From RFSX01 sp965248155 (GTDB lineage: Bacteria > Bacteroidota > Bacteroidia > Chitinophagales > Saprospiraceae), in NCBI GenBank assembly GCA_965248155.1, contig CBDFIO010000002.1, positions 62,001 through 126,000 on the forward strand: a stretch of 64,000 nucleotides of DNA. Direction: 5' to 3'. This document shows, piece by piece, positions 1-6,910 of this stretch. The position numbers were made by a program, and so were the translations under genes. Each line of letters begins with the position of its first letter. The first letter of the stretch is position 1. The notes below the pieces were generated by a model. It saw nothing but the letters and a program-made list of their open reading frames with translations. It was not told the origin of the DNA and did not search any database.

Positions 1-282
1 AATTTTCCAGTTAATGTTGGGGAAAGTGCAGTAAAAAATACAGAACCATATTTCATTGAAGATGAAATAGTTCTGAATCAGATTGAGGCATATATAAAGA
101 AATTGCGAAAATCAAAATCGTCATATAAATCTGATGAAATTTATTTGAGATGTAAACTTAACTGTAAGAATAAGATGACGTATGTTTTGGATTATAATAA
201 AACTCAAATAAAGTTGAATGGGAATTGGTATGAAGATCAACCGGAATTGATTCAACTTATACTTAACTCTAAAAAAGAATAA
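1..282 (+). CDS. Partial hypothetical protein (C-terminal 93 residues)
   Basis: Frame 1 is open from the window edge to a TAA at 280-282, giving 93 residues with no start inside the window. The peptide is charged and rich in Lys, Glu and Asn, with no recognisable motif and no membrane segment. It ends just before a hairpin (304-329) and converges on the XRE gene. Its position inside the mobile element suggests an accessory function, but the family is not recognised. The continuous open frame and the terminator straight after it are the only support that it is a real gene. Confidence 0.5.
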   Translation, partial: NFPVNVGESAVKNTEPYFIEDEIVLNQIEAYIKKLRKSKSSYKSDEIYLRCKLNCKNKMTYVLDYNKTQIKLNGNWYEDQPELIQLILNSKKE

Positions 283-303
283 TTTGGGTGAACGGGAAAG
301 GTT

Positions 304-329
304 AAAGCCTCACGTTTGTGGAGCTTTTC
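304..329. terminator. Hairpin terminator between convergent genes
   Basis: Bases 304-313 (AAAGCCTCAC) pair with 318-327 (GTGGAGCTTT) around a GTTT loop with one C-A mismatch; 5 bp close the base and a short T run follows. It sits 21 bases after the partial gene's stop and touches the stop of the XRE gene, so it can serve the + strand gene and perhaps both. Confidence 0.5.
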
Positions 330-655
330 TATAATACGCCTTGCAGTTTCATTCTATCAATGAATGAATCGAGAAAAACAAAGACAGTTTCCTTTTCTTT
401 TTGTGGAAGGTTAGAAACAGCTTGAACACGTTTAAGCATATCAGTATCGAGTTCCATATCAGTTTTACCCACGAGATAATCCAGAGAGACATTTAAGGCA
501 TTGGCGATTTTAGTAGCCATTTCGATAGTAGGTCTTACTTCACTTCGTTCATAACGGCCATAGGCATCACCATTGATACTAATAAGCTTACCTATATCAG
601 CTTGTGATAGTTTTTTCTTCTTTCTAACAGCTGTTAACCTATCTCCAAAAGTCAT
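329..655 (-). CDS. XRE-family HTH transcriptional repressor
   Basis: A 108-residue protein beginning MTFGDRLTAVRKKKKLSQ. An HTH_3/Cro-C1 domain covers residues 1-63, with the usual recognition-helix region (SQADIGKLI ... YGRYERSEVRPTIE) and the LNVSLDYLVG ending seen in XRE repressors. Residues 70-108 form a charged helical tail that may dimerise. The frame runs upstream to a non-ATG codon at 703, but ATG 655 starts exactly at the domain's normal N-terminus and lies about 38 bases after a TAnnTTTG element on the minus strand (693-700). The gene is divergent from the primase gene and probably regulates itself and the primase through the 16-bp repeats at 708 and 771. This is the usual layout of a mobile-element repressor; the regulation is inferred. 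Confidence 0.85.
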   Translation of the reverse strand: MTFGDRLTAVRKKKKLSQADIGKLISINGDAYGRYERSEVRPTIEMATKIANALNVSLDYLVGKTDMELDTDMLKRVQAVSNLPQKEKETVFVFLDSFIDRMKLQGVL

Positions 656-692
656 AAATGTATGTTTTAGTACAAGAAAACCTCTTATAACA

Positions 693-700
693 CAAATATA
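693..700 (-). promoter_or_regulatory. -7 element of the XRE gene promoter
   Basis: The minus strand reads TATATTTG, an exact match to the Bacteroidota -7 consensus TAnnTTTG, 38 bases upstream of the XRE ATG. No clear TTG is found at -33 spacing. The first 16-bp repeat (708-723) falls where the spacer and -33 region would be, which suits autorepression. Confidence 0.45.
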
Positions 701-707
701 CAAACAA

Positions 708-723
708 GATATGTAGGATAAAA
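708..723. promoter_or_regulatory. Candidate XRE operator, copy 1
   Basis: The 16-mer GATATGTAGGATAAAA occurs here and again, identically, at 771-786, in the same orientation and 63 bp apart (about six helical turns). It sits directly upstream of the XRE -7 element. Operator function is inferred from position. Confidence 0.45.
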
Positions 724-733
724 GTTACAAATG

Positions 734-765
734 TTTGTTTAAGTCATACAAGAATTATAGTTTTG
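734..765 (+). promoter_or_regulatory. Promoter of the primase gene
   Basis: TTTG (734-737), a 20-bp spacer and TAGTTTTG (758-765) match the Bacteroidota sigma-ABfr promoter form. Transcription would begin about 771, so operator copy 2 would cover the start point. The leader before ATG 794 would be about 25 bases. Confidence 0.6.
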
Positions 766-770
766 CTACA

Positions 771-786
771 GATATGTAGGATAAAA
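771..786. promoter_or_regulatory. Candidate XRE operator, copy 2
   Basis: Identical to the 16-mer at 708-723. It lies just after the primase -7 element and 8 bases before the primase ATG, a position where a bound repressor would block initiation or clearance. Confidence 0.45.
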
Positions 787-793
787 CTTTTTT

Positions 794-3556
794 ATGACAA
801 TCAAAGAAATCAAAACTCAGCTCAGATTATCCCAAGTTTTAAGTCAATACAACCTTACCCTTGACCGCAATCATCGACTCTGTTGTCCGTGGCACAATGA
901 CAAAACCCCAAGCCTACAGATCTATCCCAAAACAAATACCTGGACATGTTTCTCATCAAACTGTAATGCAGGGAGCGGAGATGTAATCGACTTCATAATG
1001 AAGTATGAGAAAATCACAAAACGAGAAGCCATCTTGAAAGCAAAAGAACTTATTAACCCAAACTACTCAATGAACAAAGTCAAGCCACTACCAGAGATCT
1101 CACGAATAGCAATCCTTACAAAATATTATCAAGCCACATTATCAGCACTACCAAGAAGTAAGAAAGCCATCGAGTATGCAAAGAGTAGAAACTTAGATCA
1201 TGGAAAATTAGGAATCGGATACAGTGGTGCAGATATCGGAAGAAAATGGAACAAGAGTTTACATGAGTCAGGTACTCAGATCGGTGTATTACAAAAATCA
1301 GGAGAAGGCTATCGACCAAAGATCAAATATTGCTTGATGTTTACTATGAAGAATAGAGAAGGAAAAATAGTAGATGTATATGGACGAAGTATCATGGACA
1401 AACCCAATGCGAAACACTTCTACTTATCAGGGAAACAACAAGGACTTTATCCAATCTATCCAAAGAGTGAAACGACAAAACTGATCTTGACAGAAAGCAT
1501 TATCGATGCAGCAAGTCTACTCACCACAGAAGTTAAAGACGAAGAAGGAAATAAAATAAATGAAGGCAGACTCAGTCTGCTGGCTTTGTATGGTACAAAT
1601 GGATTTACAGAAGAGCACAGCCAATCGATTAAGGAATTAGAACTACTGGAAGAAGTGATCTTCTTTTTTGATGGAGATGAAGCAGGAGAAAAAGCAATCA
1701 AGAAATGGGCAATAGAGATCAAGAAGATCAATGAGAAATTAAAAATCACTTATGTCAATACGCCAAAGGGAGAAGATGTAAACAGTCTACTACAGGGACA
1801 TGAGTCAGAAGTCCTCTCCGTTTTAATAAATCAAAGAAAGTTAGTCAGCAATGAATCAAATTTATTTTTTTCAACTGAGAAATCAACTGAGAAATCAACT
1901 GAGTCGGGAAGCCCCGACAGGCAATTAAATGAGCAAGGAGAAAAAACGTCACATATAACTATAGACAAGCTCGATACAACAAATGCAGAGTTACTAAACT
2001 ACACTACTGCAGAAATCAAAATAACCATATTAGGCGGCATAAGAATTACAGGACTGGACAGAATGAAAGTGACAGTTAAGGTGGAATTAAAATCAAATCC
2101 ACATCAATTAATAAGACACAGTTTAGATCTGTATCATGCAAAGCAAGTAGATCATCTATGTGAAATGATCGCAAGTCAATTAGAAATAAGAAGTAGCAAA
2201 GCAAGTCAGGTTATTAGCCAAATGACAACAGCCTTAGAAGCCTACAGACAACGAAGGTTAGAAGCGATGAAACCCAAAGCTCCGCAGATTTATCAAATGA
2301 CCCCACAAGAAAAACAAGCATCAATCAAGTACTTAAAAAGTCCTCAGCTGATGCTAAACACAGCAAAGGCCATTAGGCAAAGTGGAATAGTTGGAGAAGA
2401 GAAAAATGCTATGGTAGGATATATAGTTTATCTGAGTAGAAAAAGAGAAAAGTCATTACACGTCATGTACTTAGGAGCCAGCGGATCAGGCAAGACACAT
2501 GTCCAGGAAGGGCTGGCCAGTCTAACACCTGCAGAGGACAAAATAGAAGCAACTGGACTCAGTGATCAAGCTTTGTATTATGAAGGAATGAAGCTCAAAG
2601 GGAAGATATTATTTATAGAAGATATAGACGGAGCAGAGAACATCATGTATATCATAAGAGAACTACAGAGTAAAGGAAAGATCATCAAACGTGTAGCATG
2701 GCGAGATAACAAAGGCAATACCCAAACCATAGAAGTAGTAGCCGAAGGTCCAGTAGTGATCAGCAGCTGCACAACCCAAGAAAAGCTATATGAAGACAAT
2801 GCGAACAGATGCATATTACTCTACATCGATCAGAGCAAAGAACAAGACCATCGTGTGATGGATTTTATAAAAGCTAAAAGCACAGGTGCAATCAAAGAGA
2901 TAGAACAAGACGAAATCAGAAAGCAAATCCAAAATGTACAACGAATACTCAAACCGATTAAAGTCTATAACCCATATGCGAAAATGATCGACCTTCCAAG
3001 TGAAGTTTTTAAACCAAGAAGAAGCTTGCCATTACTATTAGGATTTATAGAAACAGTTACTTTTTATCATCAGTATCAGCGGTCGGTAAGCACCGACAAG
3101 CAAACAGGAGAACGGTTCATTAGCTCAACATATGAGGATATACAAGTGAGTTTCGATTTACTCAAAGATGTACTGTTCAATAAGAGCGACGAATTAACGA
3201 AAGCAGCGAGAGAGTTTTTAGAAATGCTGAAAGCCAAAGTGAAGAAAGGAGATACATTTTATACCAAGAAGATCCGCAAGGATATTAGAATGAATGCAAG
3301 CAATCTAAAACGGTACATGATTGAGTTGCAAAGATATGATTATATCAAGGTAAAGAGCGGAACTCGGTACAGAGGATATGAATATGAGATTACAGATTAT
3401 GGAGAATACGAGGACTTAAAAAATACTATTGACAAAAGATTGCGTGAAATACTTGACAAAATAAAGGCCTCTGCCGGCATCGGCAGTGGTTCAGTGGTTC
3501 AGAGTGGTTCAAAAGGTGAAATGAACCAGTTAAGCGTATTAGAATCAAGGAGTTAG
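794..3556 (+). CDS. CHC2 zinc finger/TOPRIM primase fused to a P-loop ATPase
   Basis: A 920-residue mobile-element replication protein. Residues 30-57 hold a CHC2-type zinc finger (C31, H34, C52, C57) that binds DNA. A TOPRIM fold follows, with E234 in LILTES and the acidic DGDEAG at 293-298, expected for primer synthesis. Residues 350-500 include a low-complexity linker. A P-loop ATPase follows, with Walker A GASGSGKT at 561-568 and Walker B ILFIEDIDG at 605-613, probably helicase-like. The C-terminal 150 residues look like a winged helix. ATG 794 lies just after the promoter. Three small palindromes and a 12-bp tandem repeat are inserted in frame. The next gene is a truncated tyrosine recombinase, a pairing I recall from other Bacteroidota elements. 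Domain calls are firm; the exact biochemical role is inferred. Confidence 0.85.
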   Translation: MTIKEIKTQLRLSQVLSQYNLTLDRNHRLCCPWHNDKTPSLQIYPKTNTWTCFSSNCNAGSGDVIDFIMKYEKITKREAILKAKELINPNYSMNKVKPLPEISRIAILTKYYQATLSALPRSKKAIEYAKSRNLDHGKLGIGYSGADIGRKWNKSLHESGTQIGVLQKSGEGYRPKIKYCLMFTMKNREGKIVDVYGRSIMDKPNAKHFYLSGKQQGLYPIYPKSETTKLILTESIIDAASLLTTEVKDEEGNKINEGRLSLLALYGTNGFTEEHSQSIKELELLEEVIFFFDGDEAGEKAIKKWAIEIKKINEKLKITYVNTPKGEDVNSLLQGHESEVLSVLINQRKLVSNESNLFFSTEKSTEKSTESGSPDRQLNEQGEKTSHITIDKLDTTNAELLNYTTAEIKITILGGIRITGLDRMKVTVKVELKSNPHQLIRHSLDLYHAKQVDHLCEMIASQLEIRSSKASQVISQMTTALEAYRQRRLEAMKPKAPQIYQMTPQEKQASIKYLKSPQLMLNTAKAIRQSGIVGEEKNAMVGYIVYLSRKREKSLHVMYLGASGSGKTHVQEGLASLTPAEDKIEATGLSDQALYYEGMKLKGKILFIEDIDGAENIMYIIRELQSKGKIIKRVAWRDNKGNTQTIEVVAEGPVVISSCTTQEKLYEDNANRCILLYIDQSKEQDHRVMDFIKAKSTGAIKEIEQDEIRKQIQNVQRILKPIKVYNPYAKMIDLPSEVFKPRRSLPLLLGFIETVTFYHQYQRSVSTDKQTGERFISSTYEDIQVSFDLLKDVLFNKSDELTKAAREFLEMLKAKVKKGDTFYTKKIRKDIRMNASNLKRYMIELQRYDYIKVKSGTRYRGYEYEITDYGEYEDLKNTIDKRLREILDKIKASAGIGSGSVVQSGSKGEMNQLSVLESRS
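1871..1903 (+). repeat. 12-bp tandem repeat in the primase linker (STEK repeats)
   Basis: The unit TCAACTGAGAAA occurs at 1871-1882 and 1883-1894, with a partial third copy at 1895-1903. It encodes STEK-STEK-STE in a linker between the TOPRIM and ATPase parts. The unit length is a multiple of three, so copy changes keep the frame. Confidence 0.8.
1903..1918. repeat. In-frame palindrome 1 in the primase gene
   Basis: GTCGGG-AAGC-CCCGAC forms a 6-bp perfect stem with an AAGC loop. The hairpin at 3082-3097 has the same loop and length and one swapped base pair. It encodes SGSPD in a linker. Confidence 0.6.
3082..3097. repeat. In-frame palindrome 2 in the primase gene
   Basis: GTCGGT-AAGC-ACCGAC has the same 6-bp stem and AAGC loop as 1903-1918, except that the innermost G-C pair is replaced by T-A. 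The following bases (AxGCAA) also match the first copy. It encodes SVSTD in a loop. Confidence 0.6.
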
Positions 3557-3577
3557 ATTGAGTGGTTCAGTGGTTCA
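3485..3577 (+). repeat. Cluster of AGTGGTTCA repeats (iteron-like)
   Basis: AGTGGTTCA occurs at 3485, 3493, 3503, 3561 and 3569. The 17-mer AGTGGTTCAGTGGTTCA is present twice (3485-3501 and 3561-3577). An inverted partial copy TGAACCA is at 3522-3528. The cluster spans the end of the primase gene and the start of the truncated recombinase. Function unknown; iterons, a recombination site or simple slippage are possible. Confidence 0.55.
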
Positions 3578-3806
3578 CCGAAAAGAGATATACCATCAGA
3601 AAAAAATAGAGTCGGGTCGATTGATAGGGGCTTATCAAGAATGGTTGCAAGCCATGAATTATGCGAAAGAAAGTGTTGAAAGAGGACCTAGTAAAGTAAG
3701 AGCGTTTTTTGATTGGGTAGCGGTTGAAAAGAAAATAGAAACCGTCCAAGGCATTACCGATGCAGTAGTGCGAAGTGTAAATCGTCAAATAAAAGTGGAC
3801 CATTAA
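3558..3806 (+). pseudogene. Tyrosine recombinase, N-terminal fragment truncated by IS3
   Basis: About 78 codons resemble the SAM-like core-binding domain that starts tyrosine recombinases (RLIGAYQEWLQAMNY, then VRAFFDWV). The catalytic domain is missing. The frame enters the IS inverted repeat at 3792, and the last codons and the stop (3804-3806) come from the IS. The start is TTG 3558, two bases after the primase stop, or GTG 3570; no ATG fits. Tight spacing suggests it was co-transcribed with the primase. The rest of the gene does not reappear on the other side of the IS, so this is a remnant after deletion rather than a simple insertion. Family assignment rests on the N-terminal pattern only. 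Confidence 0.65.
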
Positions 3807-3850
3807 GTGAATAAAATTAAGTTATACATAACTATTAAATTCACTTTATT

Positions 3851-4201
3851 ATGAACAAGAAAAACAAATCAGCAGAATCTTATGTCCGAGATGTAAAAAG
3901 AAGGACAAGACGTAAATTTTCTACAGAAGAAAAGATTAGAATAGTCATTGAAGGATTAAGAGGAGAACAAAGTGTTGCTTCTCTTTGTAGAAGAGAAGAG
4001 ATTTCACAACCACTATATTATAAGTGGAGTAAAGATTTCATGGAAGCAGGGAAGAAACGTTTAAAGGGAGACACAGAACGTGAAGCCAACACTTCAGAAG
4101 TTCAACATCTAAAGACAGAAAATCAAGACCTTAAAGAGGTAGTAGCAGAACTTACTCTAAAAAATCGTGTGCTTAAAAAAAGCTTGAATGGAGTAAAATA
4201 A
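3851..4201 (+). CDS. IS3-family transposase OrfA
   Basis: A 116-residue protein with an N-terminal helix-turn-helix of the transposase_8 type (RRKFSTEEKIRIVIEGLRGE, then SLCRREEI and LYYKWSKDF), followed by a leucine-zipper-like helix. In IS3 elements this binds the terminal repeats and dimerises. The A7G run at 4175-4182 near its end lets a -1 slip join it to orfB, because the -1 frame stays open from the slip site through orfB's ATG. Start ATG 3851. Confidence 0.9.
   Translation: MNKKNKSAESYVRDVKRRTRRKFSTEEKIRIVIEGLRGEQSVASLCRREEISQPLYYKWSKDFMEAGKKRLKGDTEREANTSEVQHLKTENQDLKEVVAELTLKNRVLKKSLNGVK
4175..4182 (+). promoter_or_regulatory. Probable -1 translational frameshift site (A7G)
   Basis: Frame 0 reads CTT AAA AAA AGC. 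A -1 shift reads AAA AAG CTT GAA TGG and stays open to the orfB ATG at 4216, with no stop between. IS3 elements commonly make the active OrfAB transposase by this means; use here is inferred. Confidence 0.6.
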
Positions 4202-4215
4202 AATTCAAGAAGTAT

Positions 4216-5199
4216 ATGCGATTTACAGCAAAAGAAAAGATGGAACTGATTAGGCTGGTTGAGCAATCCGAATGGAGTGTTAGAAGAACTCTCAAGGAAA
4301 TTGGTATTCACAAATCAACCTTTTACAACTGGTATAAGAAATATCGGGAAAATGGAATTGTAGGATTAGAGGAAAAGAAAAGTACAAGGAAGCATTACTG
4401 GAACAAGATTCCTGATCGGATCAGGTCTGATATATTGAATCTGGCACTGGAAGTTTCAGAGCTTTCTTGTAGAGAATTGGCTTGCAGGTATACTGATGAG
4501 AATCAATACTTTATAAGCGAAAGCAGTGTTTACAGAATATTGAAATCTGCTGGACTGATAAACCCTCCTCATTATGATCTGATATCTGCCGCAGATGAAT
4601 TTAAAGACAAAACAACAACTGTCAATCAAATGTGGCAAACTGATTTTACTTATTTCAAAATCATTGGCTGGGGATGGTATTACCTATCGACTATATTAGA
4701 TGATTATTCTAGGTACATTATAAGTTGGGAGTTGTGCTCAACGATGAAAACCCTTGATGTAAAAAATACTTTGAATCAGGCATTAAACCATCCAAATGTA
4801 AATTTGAATAAACCGCCTAAGTTATTATCTGATAATGGATCTTGTTATTTAAGTCAAGAGTTGAGCTCTTATTTGGATGATTACAAAATTAAACATGTGA
4901 GAGGAAGACCTGGTCATCCTCAAACGCAAGGCAAGATTGAAAGGTATCACAGAACGATGAAAAATGTAATTAAACTGGATCATTATTACAGCCCAGGTGA
5001 ATTGAGTTTTCCTCTTTCACAATTTGTAAAATATTATAACCATCACAGATATCATGAATCTTTACAAAACTTGACACCAGCAGATGTTTATTATGGATTA
5101 AAAGAAGAAAAACTGAAGAGAAAAAAATTATGTAAACACAAAACATTTAAAAAACGCAGACAAAAATATTTCAATTTAACTTTTAAAAGTGTAACTTAA
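4216..5199 (+). CDS. IS3-family transposase OrfB (DDE integrase core)
   Basis: A 327-residue protein. Residues 1-60 carry a second helix-turn-helix (WSVRRTLKEIGIHKSTFYNW). An rve-type catalytic core follows, with the DDE triad visible as WQTDFTY, LSDNGS and the Glu in HPQTQGKIERYHR. The C-terminus has the YNHHRYHESLQNLTPADVY block of IS3/IS150-type transposases. The gene is full length with no internal stop, so the element may be functional. The start at ATG 4216 would give OrfB alone; -1 frameshifting would give OrfAB. Confidence 0.92.
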   Translation: MRFTAKEKMELIRLVEQSEWSVRRTLKEIGIHKSTFYNWYKKYRENGIVGLEEKKSTRKHYWNKIPDRIRSDILNLALEVSELSCRELACRYTDENQYFISESSVYRILKSAGLINPPHYDLISAADEFKDKTTTVNQMWQTDFTYFKIIGWGWYYLSTILDDYSRYIISWELCSTMKTLDVKNTLNQALNHPNVNLNKPPKLLSDNGSCYLSQELSSYLDDYKIKHVRGRPGHPQTQGKIERYHRTMKNVIKLDHYYSPGELSFPLSQFVKYYNHHRYHESLQNLTPADVYYGLKEEKLKRKKLCKHKTFKKRRQKYFNLTFKSVT

Positions 5200-5209
5200 T
5201 TTTATTCAC

Positions 5210-5347
5210 TTATTGTCCACTTTGGTTTGAAGACCTACAGTGTTGAGGACTAATTCCGTTTAAACTGTCATCATACCAAAAAATTTGTTGGATTTCCGTT
5301 TTTGATAAAACTCCTAGCAATTCAACTTCCCCTTTTGCTGATGTCAT
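5210..5347 (-). pseudogene. Small gene coupled to the integrase, truncated by IS3
   Basis: The ATG at 5347 overlaps the integrase stop as ATGA, a sign of translational coupling. The reading frame gives 41 native residues (starts MTSAKGEVELLGVLSKTE), then runs into the IS right end at 5223 and stops at 5210-5212. The peptide contains LLGVLSKTEIQQIFW and DDSLNGISP. A short gene coupled to an integrase could be an excisionase or recombination directionality factor, but no family is recognised and the C-terminus is lost. It is below usual gene-calling length. Confidence 0.45.
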
Positions 5348-6726
5348 ACCACCTTCAATTTTCTACGTTCAGCCATTTTCTCACTTATCAACTTTGACAT
5401 AACTATAGCATTTTGTCTATTATCAACACATATATACTTCATGAATTGAGATTCGGTGGAATGTCCGGATATCTTCATCAAATTAATCGCAGGGATTCCT
5501 AGAAGAGAAAAGTTAGTACAAAACGAACGCCTCCCGACGTGACTAGCGACTATTTTATAAACCGGGTCTGAATGGTCTTTTCTTTTACCCCCGTTAAAAG
5601 TAGCATAGTTGATAATTCTATTTAATCCAACCTCATGGCAAACCTCTTTTATATAATCGTTGAACTTTTGATTTGAAGGTTTTGGGGGGTTGAACTCATA
5701 TTTTATCAGCATAGACTTTAGTTCCGGAAATAGTGGTATAGTTACATATTCATCTGTTTTCTGAGCCATAATTTCAATTAACTCAATCCCTTCATCTATT
5801 ATAATATGTTCTGGAGTGATTCGACTAAAATCACTATATCTCATGCCAGAGTATGAAGCAATGATGAACAAATCTCTAATTCTCTCTAATCTTTCATCCT
5901 GAGTGAAATCATAATCAACAAGTTGTTCTAATTCGTCAAAGGTTAAAGCAAACTTCATTGTTGGCTTTTTCTTAATATGCCAGCCCTTAGATTCAGTAAT
6001 TGAAGAATCATATAAACCTTCCCTACCCGCTTCATTTAAGAATTGGGTTAATGTCGTTATCATCTTGGCAGCATAGTTAATACTATGGTTCTTTTTGTTG
6101 TACATCCAGTTCTCAAATGATTTCCGAAATTTCCAATCAAGCGAATCAAAGTCAACTATGTAATCTGTATTAGATGCATAATCTATAAGATGGTTGTAGC
6201 ATGTTTGTTCTACTTTCCAGGTTCCTCTAGAAATAGTGGGAGATTCCTTTCTTAACTTGATATAATCTTTGAGAAATTCAAAAAAGCTAGGTTTCTTATT
6301 CTTTTCAATTTCATGTATGATTCTAGGTGATGCTTTACCGGTTCTTTTATCAATCTCTAGCTTGAAATCTTCAGTTGAAATATCACCGTAATTGTTTTCT
6401 ATGAAAATCTTAGTTATAATTTTCTTTAGACTAATTAGTCTTTCATTTAGCTCAAGCTTGAGCTGATAGTCCTTGAATGCAGGATTGTTTTCTATTTCTT
6501 CAAGTTTATTATCCCATTCTTTAGGAATAACTTTTTCACCAGTTGAGTATTTCAGCTTAAAGCCATTGTATCTGAAAACAGCATAAACAAGAGAAGGTAT
6601 CTTTCTGAGCTTGACTAATTCTTGCTTGGTATATTTCTTTTGATTCTTCCCTTTTTTTGAATTAGGGTCTGGAGGGTTAACCTTGAGGTTTAGCCTTACT
6701 TTAGGTATCTTTATCGAACGAGGCAT
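5344..6726 (-). CDS. Site-specific tyrosine recombinase (element integrase)
   Basis: A 460-residue phage-integrase-family protein. The N-terminal 110 residues resemble the Arm-binding domain of Bacteroidota integrases (KYSTGEKVIPKEWDNK). A SAM-like core-binding domain follows (SFFEFLKDYIKLRKE to NYAAKMITTLTQFLNEA). The catalytic domain shows the Arg of SYSGMRYSDFSR, the HxxR of SHVGRRSF, and GHSTESQFMKYI with the likely nucleophile Tyr. The open frame extends to TTG 6777, but ATG 6726 fits the domain start better. The gene lies about 160 bp inside the att core and reads away from it, the usual place for an integrase. It probably catalyses integration at, and excision from, the tRNA 3' end. 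Confidence 0.93.
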   Translation of the reverse strand: MPRSIKIPKVRLNLKVNPPDPNSKKGKNQKKYTKQELVKLRKIPSLVYAVFRYNGFKLKYSTGEKVIPKEWDNKLEEIENNPAFKDYQLKLELNERLISLKKIITKIFIENNYGDISTEDFKLEIDKRTGKASPRIIHEIEKNKKPSFFEFLKDYIKLRKESPTISRGTWKVEQTCYNHLIDYASNTDYIVDFDSLDWKFRKSFENWMYNKKNHSINYAAKMITTLTQFLNEAGREGLYDSSITESKGWHIKKKPTMKFALTFDELEQLVDYDFTQDERLERIRDLFIIASYSGMRYSDFSRITPEHIIIDEGIELIEIMAQKTDEYVTIPLFPELKSMLIKYEFNPPKPSNQKFNDYIKEVCHEVGLNRIINYATFNGGKRKDHSDPVYKIVASHVGRRSFCTNFSLLGIPAINLMKISGHSTESQFMKYICVDNRQNAIVMSKLISEKMAERRKLKVV

Positions 6727-6760
6727 TGAAATTATATTACGCAATATAAATTTACTATTT

Positions 6761-6794
6761 AAACGACCCCTAATCAAGTTTGGGGGTCGTTTTT
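6761..6794. terminator. Hairpin upstream of the integrase
   Basis: AAACGACCCC (6761-6770) pairs perfectly with GGGGTCGTTT (6783-6792), with a 12-base loop and a T run on the + strand. It could stop transcription coming from the element towards the att side, or be a recombinase or accessory-factor site, since its right arm contains one of two TTGGGGGTC repeats. Confidence 0.45.
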
Positions 6795-6820
6795 CTTACT
6801 CGCTGGTGAGCTTGGGGGTC
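6780..6820 (+). repeat. TTGGGGGTC direct repeats beside att
   Basis: TTGGGGGTC occurs at 6780-6788 and 6812-6820, 32 bp apart (three helical turns), between the integrase gene and the att core. Repeats in such a place are candidates for arm-type integrase sites. Inferred from position only. Confidence 0.35.
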
Positions 6821-6886
6821 ACATTGTAAGATTTAATAATATGTTAATGCCTGATTTTAAAGACACAGAAGAGTACAGTAGAGTAA

Positions 6887-6910
6887 GGTTCGAATCCTCT
6901 CGCCCCGACA
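6887..6910 (+). other. att core, copy 1: tRNA T-arm and acceptor 3' fragment
   Basis: The sequence has a T-loop GG-TTCGAAT-CC, a T-stem 3' strand CCTCT, an acceptor 3' strand CGCCCCG and a discriminator A. No D-arm, anticodon arm or 5' acceptor strand (CGGGGCG) precedes it, so it is a displaced 3' fragment and not a tRNA gene. An acceptor of CGGGGCG with A73 would fit a tRNA-Pro, but the identity cannot be fixed from this fragment. The intact tRNA should lie left of the window. Confidence 0.6.

Larger units (their letters stand above)
3792..5223 (+). mobile_element. IS3-family insertion sequence (about 1.43 kb)
   Basis: Imperfect terminal inverted repeats of about 34 bp start AAAGTGGAC. The left end at 3792 and the reverse complement of the right end at 5223 share AAAGTGGAC, then AAGTGAATAAAATTAAGTTA, differing by one indel and a few bases. 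Two genes in the IS3 arrangement lie inside (orfA 3851-4201 and orfB 4216-5199). The flanking bases (ATA before, GGT after) do not form a target duplication, and the interrupted genes differ on the two sides, so an IS-adjacent deletion is likely. Confidence 0.9.

Noticed and set aside
1871..1903. CRISPR-like repeats
   Set aside because: Contiguous 12-bp units without spacers, inside a coding frame.
6887..6910. A complete tRNA gene
   Set aside because: Only the T-arm and acceptor 3' half are present; no anticodon arm or 5' strand precedes it.
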